Origin: an uncultured Clostridium sp.
Lineage (GTDB): Bacteria > Bacillota > Clostridia > Lachnospirales > Lachnospiraceae
Assembly (NCBI GenBank): GCA_900551225.1
Contig: URUZ01000289.1
Location: 1-7,935, forward strand
Reading direction: 5' to 3'
DNA length: 7,935 nucleotides
The first letter of the stretch is position 1, and each line of letters begins with the position of its first letter. Below, piece after piece: positions 1-4,863 of this stretch. The position numbers and the translations under genes were made by a program. The notes under the pieces are model-generated. The model was not told the DNA's origin. It worked only from the letters and a program-made list of their open reading frames with translations, and did no database searches.

Positions 1-942
1 TCCCAGGAGCCGGCGGCAGCCGACCCGGCCAAGGCCCCGGAGGCCAGCGGCTATCCCACCCGCCCTGTGAGCGCCATGGTGGCGTGGAAGGTAGGCGGAG
101 GCCAGGATCTGATGGTGAGGGCAGTGGCCAACCACTTCAAGAATTACGCGAACGGCCAGCCTATGGTGGTCACCAATGTGGATGGCGGCGCCAGCGTCCA
201 GGGTGTGGTGGAGTATAAGGGATATGAGGCGGACGGTTACAATCTGTTAAGCTGGGCAACAGCCCAGACCATCAAGACCCACATGCAGAGCACTGACTAT
301 ACGGTGGAAGATTTCCAGCCGGTGTGCAACATTGTCAGCGGCAACCCCTATATTCTGGTACGCACTGATTCCCAGTTTGAAACAGTAAATGACCTGGTGG
401 AGTATGCCAAAGCCAACCCAGGCAAGCTGACAATCGGGAATTCCGGCGCAGGCGGCGGAAACCATCTGGCAGCCCTTCAGTTCTGTATTGCCACGGGAAT
501 CGAAGCCAATCACATTGGCTATGAAGGCGGCTCTGCATCCGCCCAGGCCACGCTCAGCGGAGAGGTGGACTGCTCTGTCAACGTTCCCTCAGAAGGGATC
601 GCCAGCGTTGAGGCCGGAGATCTTAGGATGCTTTGCCTTCTGGCGGAAGAGCGCTCTGCATTTTTCCCGGACGTGCCCACTGCCAAGGAGAACGGAATTG
701 ACGTGGTCAATGAGCAGAACCGTGGGTTTGTCATCCATAAGAGCGTACCCATGGAGACTGTGAAGCAGCTGGAAGCCATTTTAAAGCAGGTATCTGAGAA
801 CGAGGCATTTATCAAACAGGCCACGGAGATTAACATGGAGATAAAATGGATGGGAATCGACGAGTACACCCAGTCTCTGAAGGCGGAGGATGAGCTGTAC
901 AAGGAGATCATCCAGAGCAACGGATTAGGGGATAAATACTGA
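1..942 (+). CDS. tctC: TTT-family extracytoplasmic solute-binding protein, TctC/Bug type (5' partial)
   Basis: This is the periplasmic-type (here probably lipid-anchored) receptor of a tripartite tricarboxylate transporter; it binds a small, usually carboxylated solute and delivers it to TctA/TctB. The frame is open from base 1, so the true start, signal peptide and lipobox lie upstream; the GTG at 67 is internal, not a start. The first ~17 residues are an Ala/Pro/Glu-rich linker of the kind that follows a lipoprotein cysteine. The mature domain then begins with the family hallmark YPTRP (window residues 18-22), followed by WKVGGGQD (29-36), matching the usual PFxxGGGxD loop. Further family signatures are GNSGAGGGNHLA in the middle, HIGYEGGSAS, and DVPTAKENGIDV towards the C-terminus. 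313 residues are visible, about full length for a mature TctC. The ligand cannot be predicted: Bug proteins bind diverse carboxylates, amino acids and vitamins. It is the first visible gene of the operon, 32 bp before tctB. Confidence 0.93.
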   Translation, partial: SQEPAAADPAKAPEASGYPTRPVSAMVAWKVGGGQDLMVRAVANHFKNYANGQPMVVTNVDGGASVQGVVEYKGYEADGYNLLSWATAQTIKTHMQSTDYTVEDFQPVCNIVSGNPYILVRTDSQFETVNDLVEYAKANPGKLTIGNSGAGGGNHLAALQFCIATGIEANHIGYEGGSASAQATLSGEVDCSVNVPSEGIASVEAGDLRMLCLLAEERSAFFPDVPTAKENGIDVVNEQNRGFVIHKSVPMETVKQLEAILKQVSENEAFIKQATEINMEIKWMGIDEYTQSLKAEDELYKEIIQSNGLGDKY

Positions 943-974
943 TTAAACAGCAGCGAAGGAGATGACCGGATATA

Positions 975-1433
975 ATGACTAACAAAGCGGATTGTATTAC
1001 AGGCTGTGGGATTGCGGCGCTGGCCGGGCTGGTATACAGCAGTGCCAGCCGGTTCCCCGAGACTCCCACAGGCCTGGGGGCAGGAGGTTTTCCGAAGTTT
1101 ATAGCGGTGTGCCTGGGAATTCTGGGCGTAATACTGGCGGTGAAGTCCTTTCTGCAGATGAAGAAGAACAGCGGGCAGGATCAAAAGGTGCTGTGCAGAA
1201 AAGATCTTCTGGGGGCCGGCGCTCTGGTTGTCCTGTTCTACCTGTACATTATGTTAGTAAGGCCCTTGGGATACATGATAAGCACCACCGTGTTCTTTTT
1301 CCTGTTTATGGTAATTTACGGAGAACGGAAATGGCTGCGCATGTGTATCATCAGCGTAAGTTTTTCAGTGATTGCATTTTTTCTATTCAAGAACGTTTTT
1401 TATATTATGCTTCCGCAGGGAAGGCTATTTTAA
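975..1433 (+). CDS. tctB: TTT transporter small membrane subunit, TctB family
   Basis: This is the small integral membrane subunit that partners TctA in a tripartite tricarboxylate transporter. The 152-residue product has hydrophobic segments at about residues 8-24, 40-58, 78-95, 99-115 and 120-138. The GAGGFPKF stretch (35-42) matches the GPGxFP motif typical of TctB. A polar, lysine-rich loop (about 61-77) separates the second and third segments, and the protein ends in a short LPQG tail, also usual for the family. Length and order (C-B-A) fit. The ATG is preceded by AAGGAG at 956-961, a rather long 13 nt spacing; no better start is visible. TctB is poorly conserved in sequence, so the assignment rests on topology, the FP motif and position between tctC and tctA. 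An overlapping frame from 992 is a shadow. Confidence 0.9.
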   Translation: MTNKADCITGCGIAALAGLVYSSASRFPETPTGLGAGGFPKFIAVCLGILGVILAVKSFLQMKKNSGQDQKVLCRKDLLGAGALVVLFYLYIMLVRPLGYMISTTVFFFLFMVIYGERKWLRMCIISVSFSVIAFFLFKNVFYIMLPQGRLF

Positions 1434-1439
1434 GGGGGG
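1432..1439 (+). promoter_or_regulatory. Ribosome binding site of tctA
   Basis: The G-rich run AAGGGGGG overlaps the tctB stop codon. It leaves no spacer before the ATG at 1440 but 6 nt before the ATG at 1446, which decides the start in favour of 1446. This is inferred from spacing only. Confidence 0.6.
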
Positions 1440-1445
1440 ATGAAG

Positions 1446-2924
1446 ATGGCATATGATATAGGAGCTATAATGGCAGGACTGTTCAACCCTTCTACGCTGC
1501 TGATGATGCTTGTGGGCTGTATCGGAGGTATCATCATCGGTGCGATCCCGGGACTCTCCGGTTCCACGGGTATTATCCTGCTGCTGCCGCTGATCTATAA
1601 GCTGGACATGCTGCCTGCTCTGGTGGTGATGGCGGGAATGTTCTGCGGAACCATGTATGGGGGTTCCCTGCCGGCCATTCTGATCCAGGCGCCCGGCACG
1701 CCGTCCGCGGCGGCAACCTCGCTGAACGGCTATCCCCTGGCCCAGGCCGGCAAGGCCGGGAAGGCCATCACAGTGGCTCTGGTGGCTTCTGTGATCGGGG
1801 GTATCTTTTCCGGCCTGTGCCTCATGTTTATATCACCGGTGCTGGCGAAATTCGCACTGAAGTTCCAGGGGCCCGAGTATTTCGCCCTGGCCCTGTTCGG
1901 CCTTACTTTGATTGCCAGCTCCAGCAGCAATTTCCTGAAGGGGCTGATCACTGGTTTTGCAGGCCTGCTTCTGGGTTGTGTGGGGGTGGATGTGATCACC
2001 GGGTCATCCCGCTTTACATTTGGCTCCACCCTTCTCTCCGGAGGCGTGGGGGTGCTGCCTCTGCTGGTGGGGCTGTTTGCCATGGCACAGGTCTTAAGTG
2101 ATGTCACCAACCGGTCCGAGCCGCCCAGACAGGAGAAGGAATACGGCTCCTTTATGCTGAGCAGAGCGGAGTGGAAAATGATTCTGCTGCCCATGGCAGT
2201 GGCGGCTCTCGTGGGTATTGTCATCGGCATAGCACCAGGAGCGGGAGGCGCAATTGCCTGCTTCTTAGGATATGAACTGTCCAAGAAGGTGGCCAAGCAT
2301 CCGGAACTGTACGGAAAGGGTTCTATCGAGGGGCTGGCAGCTGCTGAGTGCGCCAACAACGCCACCACAGGAGGGGCTATGATACCTCTGATCACTCTGG
2401 GGGTTCCGGGCGATGCGGTGACGGCAGTGATGCTGGGCGCGTTTATGCTGGTGGGGATCAAACCCGGCCCCATGCTGTTCCAGGAGTTCGGAACAGAGAT
2501 GCAGACATTTTTCCTGGCCTTTATCCTGATGCAGTTCGTGATCCTGATTTTAGGGGGACTGGGCACCAGGCTGTGGATTAAGATTCTCAGCATTCCCAGA
2601 TCTATTCTGATGCCGGCTGTGCTGCTCTTCTGTTTCCTGGGGGCCTACTCCCTGGCCGGCAGCACCAGGGATGCGCTGTTTGCGCTGGTATTCAGCATAC
2701 TTGGATATTTTATGAAGAAATATCAGTACCCAGCTCCGCCAATGATTCTGGGGCTGATCCTTGGCGCCATGGCGGAACAGAATTTAAACCGAACGCTGAT
2801 GATCTACGACAGCTGGACCGTGCTGTTTACCAGACCTATTTCAGCTGTGCTGATGATCGTGGCTGTATGTACGGTGCTCTGGAGTATGACGGAGGTGCTG
2901 CGGAATAGAGAAAAGAGGAGATAA
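1446..2924 (+). CDS. tctA: TTT transporter large membrane subunit, TctA family permease
   Basis: This is the transport-catalysing subunit of the tripartite tricarboxylate transporter, a cation-coupled symporter in the cytoplasmic membrane. The 492-residue protein has the length and strongly hydrophobic profile (about a dozen membrane segments) of TctA. Both inverted-repeat halves show family signatures: GAIPGLSGSTG (32-42) with YGGSLPAILIQAPGTPSAAA (71-90), and the pseudo-repeat GIAPGAGGAIA (261-271) with AAAECANNATTGGAMIPL (298-315) and TLGVPGDAVTAVMLGA (317-332). The PGTPSAAAT and PGDAVTA loops are the predicted substrate/ion-binding region; the second has Asp323 where many relatives have Ser or Gly. 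Start choice: an ATG at 1440 abuts the GGGGGG Shine-Dalgarno with no spacer, whereas the ATG at 1446 sits 6 nt after it, so 1446 is preferred (the alternative adds two residues). It starts 12 bp after tctB and ends 4 bp before the M24 gene. Confidence 0.95.
   Translation: MAYDIGAIMAGLFNPSTLLMMLVGCIGGIIIGAIPGLSGSTGIILLLPLIYKLDMLPALVVMAGMFCGTMYGGSLPAILIQAPGTPSAAATSLNGYPLAQAGKAGKAITVALVASVIGGIFSGLCLMFISPVLAKFALKFQGPEYFALALFGLTLIASSSSNFLKGLITGFAGLLLGCVGVDVITGSSRFTFGSTLLSGGVGVLPLLVGLFAMAQVLSDVTNRSEPPRQEKEYGSFMLSRAEWKMILLPMAVAALVGIVIGIAPGAGGAIACFLGYELSKKVAKHPELYGKGSIEGLAAAECANNATTGGAMIPLITLGVPGDAVTAVMLGAFMLVGIKPGPMLFQEFGTEMQTFFLAFILMQFVILILGGLGTRLWIKILSIPRSILMPAVLLFCFLGAYSLAGSTRDALFALVFSILGYFMKKYQYPAPPMILGLILGAMAEQNLNRTLMIYDSWTVLFTRPISAVLMIVAVCTVLWSMTEVLRNREKRR
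2915..2920 (+). promoter_or_regulatory. Ribosome binding site supporting a TTG start
   Basis: GAGGAG ends 8 nt before the TTG at 2929. The next in-frame ATG is at residue 28 and would remove a conserved part of the N-terminal domain, so this site fixes the TTG as initiator. The site lies inside the last codons of tctA, suggesting translational coupling. Confidence 0.7.
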
Positions 2925-2928
2925 AGCC

Positions 2929-4032
2929 TTGGATAAGAACTGTGAATTTAAGATTAAGCTGGACAGGCTCCGGAATTTTCTGGAAAATGAAGGGCTGTGG
3001 GGCGTCTATATGAAGCGGCAGGACAATTTTGCCTGGCTGACCTGCGGCGGCGTGGGTTATGTGGCTGTGGGGGAGATGGGGAACTGCGGGCTTCTGGTTA
3101 CCAGGGACAGGCTATACGCGGTGACCAACAATATTGAAGCCCCTCGGATGGAAGATGAGGAGCGGTTAACGGAAATGGGCTTTGAGATCCTGTCCGGCCT
3201 TTGGCACGAGACCGAGTTTGAGAGCGCTGCGATCCGGTCAATTAGCAAAGGCATGCCGATGGGCAGGGATTTTGGACCGGACAGCGGTTATGTGGCGGGG
3301 GAGCTTCAGAAGCTGCGTTTTTCGCTGACAGAGCAGGAGGTGCAGCGGTATCTGGAAGGAGGAACCATGGTCTCCAGGCTGGTGGAGGAGACGGCGGCCT
3401 CTGTGCGGCCCGGGGATACCGAGTGGTCGGTTGTTGCCAGGGTCGCGGAGCGGGCCAGATGTGAGGGGTTGGAGGTCATGTCCCTGTTCTGCGGCTCTGA
3501 TGAACGGATCAGCCGTTACCGCCACGCCATCGCCACGGGCAAACGGATCAGGGAACGGGTCCAGATGGGGGGGAATCTCAGATATAAAGGCCTGGTGATC
3601 TGCCTGACCCGGTATGTGAATTTTGTACCTGTCACCGCCCAGCTGCGCAGACAGTATTGGGACAATGTGAAGATTGACTGCACTATGATAGGGGAATCGG
3701 TTCCGGGAGACAGCTACCAGAGGCCTTTCCTGGCCGGCAAGAAGGCCTATGAGGATCTGGGCTATGGTGAAGAGTTTCAGAAACACCATCAAGGCGGCCC
3801 CATCGGGTATGTGCCCAGGGACTACCGGATTGATTTCACCCATCACGGGATCATTGCCAAAAACCAGGCATTCTGCTGGAATCCGTCCATTACGGGAACC
3901 AAAAGCGAGGACACGGTGATCTCCACGGAAGATGGACCGCTGTTTGTGACACGTCCATACCTGTTCCCCAGATTTGAGCTGGAGACAGGGGGGCGCAGGT
4001 ATGTGCGCCCGGAGATTCTGGAGAAGTATTGA
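2929..4032 (+). CDS. M24 peptidase/creatinase-superfamily protein with degenerate metal site
   Basis: This 367-residue protein has the two-domain layout of the Xaa-Pro peptidase/creatinase superfamily: an N-terminal creatinase-like domain (about 1-130) and a pita-bread catalytic domain (about 135-345). Recognisable landmarks are TEQEVQRYLEGGTMVSRLVEE (134-154; the usual K-D-x-E-I helix), LFCGSD and RYRHAI (His199, the usual substrate-side His), LTR (226-228), HHQGG (286-290) and GTKSEDTV (323-330). Aligned by eye on the canonical D-x11-D...H...E...E ligand pattern, the first Asp is Gly214, the second is Cys225 and the first Glu is Asn318; only Glu327 is clearly kept, and the ligand His may be displaced to the HHQGG stretch. 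It is therefore unlikely to be a conventional dinuclear metallopeptidase; creatinase and ectoine hydrolase are known metal-independent relatives. It starts with TTG 4 bp after tctA, so it is co-transcribed and may hydrolyse the imported solute (inference). Substrate unknown. Confidence 0.85.
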   Translation: MDKNCEFKIKLDRLRNFLENEGLWGVYMKRQDNFAWLTCGGVGYVAVGEMGNCGLLVTRDRLYAVTNNIEAPRMEDEERLTEMGFEILSGLWHETEFESAAIRSISKGMPMGRDFGPDSGYVAGELQKLRFSLTEQEVQRYLEGGTMVSRLVEETAASVRPGDTEWSVVARVAERARCEGLEVMSLFCGSDERISRYRHAIATGKRIRERVQMGGNLRYKGLVICLTRYVNFVPVTAQLRRQYWDNVKIDCTMIGESVPGDSYQRPFLAGKKAYEDLGYGEEFQKHHQGGPIGYVPRDYRIDFTHHGIIAKNQAFCWNPSITGTKSEDTVISTEDGPLFVTRPYLFPRFELETGGRRYVRPEILEKY

Positions 4033-4040
4033 TCTGAGGG

Positions 4041-4069
4041 AATGGGGCGTGTACACCACACGCCCCATT
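4041..4069. repeat. Perfect inverted repeat (hairpin) after the M24 gene
   Basis: The arms AATGGGGCGTG (4041-4051) and CACGCCCCATT (4059-4069) are perfectly complementary over 11 bp, or 12 with the T-A pair at 4052/4058, leaving a 5-7 nt loop. It begins 8 nt after the stop codon. On the plus strand it is followed by A residues, not T, so it is not itself a classical terminator. It may stabilise the operon transcript's 3' end or act together with the terminator just downstream. Confidence 0.75.
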
Positions 4070-4120
4070 AAAAAACGCTTCCAGGTTACCCTGAAAGCGT
4101 TTCTCTTATTTCTTTTTATT
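4070..4120. terminator. Bidirectional Rho-independent terminator between convergent genes
   Basis: The arms 4073-4085 and 4090-4102 pair over 13 positions with a single C-A mismatch around the tetraloop TTAC. On the plus strand the stem is followed by a T-rich tail (4101-4120 and beyond) that runs into the end of the convergent gene. On the minus strand the stem is followed by six U (4075 to 4070). It can thus terminate both the tct-M24 operon and the small membrane-protein gene. This is read directly from the sequence; efficiency is inferred. Confidence 0.85.
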
Positions 4121-4567
4121 TCTTTTAAATCTCGCGAAGAATCCCTTCTTCTTAGCAGGTGCCGGAATGGCTCCGCCACGCACGCTCTTGATCTGCGTTA
4201 TGTAGATTCCGCTCATTACCACCTTTGCCTCGGTTTTAACCGGCAGAGACTGGAATACGCGCTCGTCTGCCATCAGGGTCATTACCTTGGGACCGATCTT
4301 GGCTTTCACAATGGGGACCTTGGCCCAGCGCATGTACTTGGGAGTCTGGTCAACCACCATCTTGGGAAGGCCGGCCTGCGTAATTTTCATTTTCTTCTTA
4401 TCTAAAACCAGAAGGGAAACGGTCTGAGCCGCCGCTTCGATCAGTGCCTGCTGCTCCACCTGGCGCTTCTGAAGTTTGTTCCCCATGAAGTAGAGAACCG
4501 CCAGAACAATGACGGCGATGACGAGAATGACAAGTACGACGTTTAATACAATTTGCAGTGTGGACAT
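4106..4567 (-). CDS. Uncharacterised single-pass membrane protein with basic C-terminal tail
   Basis: The product is 153 residues. An uninterrupted hydrophobic segment (about 7-28, Val/Ile/Leu-rich) is followed by NKLQKRQVEQQ, and the few charges before the segment are absent, so the positive-inside rule predicts N-terminus out and the bulk in the cytoplasm. A short, possibly helical Gln/Ala-rich stretch (33-48) leads into a soluble region with two recognisable blocks, KMKITQAGLPKMVVDQTPKY (60-79) and VPIVKAKIGPKVMTLMADER (85-104). The last ~18 residues are almost all Lys, Arg, Phe and Ala, a strongly basic tail. I do not recognise a named family, though similar proteins seem to occur in Lachnospiraceae (recollection, not verified). 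Start: the ATG at 4567 has GGAGGT 7 nt upstream; an in-frame ATG at 4588 lacks any such site. It is transcribed divergently from rpoB and converges on the transporter operon. Function unknown. Confidence 0.85.
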   Translation of the reverse strand: MSTLQIVLNVVLVILVIAVIVLAVLYFMGNKLQKRQVEQQALIEAAAQTVSLLVLDKKKMKITQAGLPKMVVDQTPKYMRWAKVPIVKAKIGPKVMTLMADERVFQSLPVKTEAKVVMSGIYITQIKSVRGGAIPAPAKKKGFFARFKRNKKK

Positions 4568-4574
4568 GGATAAT

Positions 4575-4580
4575 ACCTCC
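4575..4580 (-). promoter_or_regulatory. Ribosome binding site of the small membrane-protein gene
   Basis: Reading the minus strand, GGAGGT stands 7 nt before the ATG whose A is at 4567. This is a near-perfect Shine-Dalgarno and rules out the in-frame ATG at 4588, which would place the site inside the coding region and has only AT-rich sequence upstream. Confidence 0.85.
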
Positions 4581-4649
4581 AACCTCATTAATATAATACT
4601 GCTTGTCCCCTGGTTAAATTCTTCACGTGCCCAAAAGACATTCTATAAC

Positions 4650-4678
4650 AGTATATCATTTATGCAAGCAAAAAGCAA
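4650..4678 (-). promoter_or_regulatory. Putative sigma-A promoter of the small membrane-protein gene
   Basis: On the minus strand, TTGCTT (4678-4673) and TATACT (4655-4650) are separated by exactly 17 bp. The -10 matches 5 of 6 consensus bases, the -35 only the leading TTG. The predicted transcript would carry a leader of about 75 nt before the ATG at 4567. The element lies back to back with the rpoB promoter, the two -35 boxes being 11 bp apart. Confidence 0.5.
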
Positions 4679-4689
4679 GTAAAAAATGC

Positions 4690-4718
4690 TTGACACCTTG
4701 ACATTGCTATGATATTAT
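4690..4718 (+). promoter_or_regulatory. Strong sigma-A promoter of rpoB
   Basis: A perfect -35 box TTGACA (4690-4695), a 17 bp spacer and the -10 box TATTAT (4713-4718, 5 of 6) form a near-consensus housekeeping promoter. TGA just before the -10 box (4710-4712) also makes it an extended -10 promoter. A-rich sequence upstream (about 4666-4686) could serve as an UP element. A second TTGACA at 4698-4703 lies 8 bp downstream of the first but has no -10 at a workable distance. Transcription should start near 4724-4726. The strength fits an essential RNA polymerase gene. Confidence 0.82.
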
Positions 4719-4723
4719 GGAGT

Positions 4724-4863
4724 GTGCACTATTGTGGCGAGGTGGGCTTTTTGCGCCTTAAATTCGCCCGATTTAGGAACGAAACGTAACCAGACGGTCG
4801 AATTTGTGAAAACGGACCGGCCAAACTGTTACAATGATTAAAGAAAACAGGGGTGAAACGTCA
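4724..4863 (+). promoter_or_regulatory. rpoB 5' leader (untranslated, structured)
   Basis: About 140 nt separate the predicted transcription start from the rpoB ATG. A hairpin can be drawn with outer arms GGCGA (4736-4740) and TCGCC (4764-4768), and inner arms GGTG (4741-4744) and CGCC (4754-4757, with one G-U pair), leaving a 6 nt bulge on the 3' side. A second possible stem joins CGGTC (4795-4799) to GACCG (4815-4819) with a 15 nt loop. The Shine-Dalgarno GGGGTGA (4850-4856) sits 7 nt before the ATG. I see no open reading frame of note and no clear match to a known riboswitch or ribosomal-protein leader. Regulatory function is speculative. Confidence 0.45.

Noticed and set aside
962..982. 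A six-codon open frame (ATG at 962) overlapping the tctB start, as a possible coupling peptide
   Set aside because: Its ATG overlaps the Shine-Dalgarno itself, leaving no spacer for initiation.
519..1184. A 221-codon minus-strand frame spanning the tctC-tctB junction
   Set aside because: Both genes it overlaps are well supported on the plus strand, and the translated product resembles no protein family.
1730..2593. A 287-codon open frame on the minus strand, antisense to tctA
   Set aside because: It is Pro/Ser/Ala-rich shadow sequence opposite an unambiguous TctA permease, with no recognisable domain.
3238..4179. A 313-codon minus-strand frame opposite the M24 gene
   Set aside because: It crosses the terminator and overlaps the real minus-strand gene in another frame; the composition is that of an antisense shadow.
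3974..4405. A 143-codon plus-strand frame running from the M24 gene through the terminator
   Set aside because: It would read across both hairpins and antisense to the small membrane-protein gene, and has no ribosome binding site or recognisable domain.
4736..4770. The leader hairpin followed by T residues as an attenuator terminator
   Set aside because: The T run lies in the loop, not after the stem, and no U-tract follows the 3' arm, so it does not fit an intrinsic terminator.
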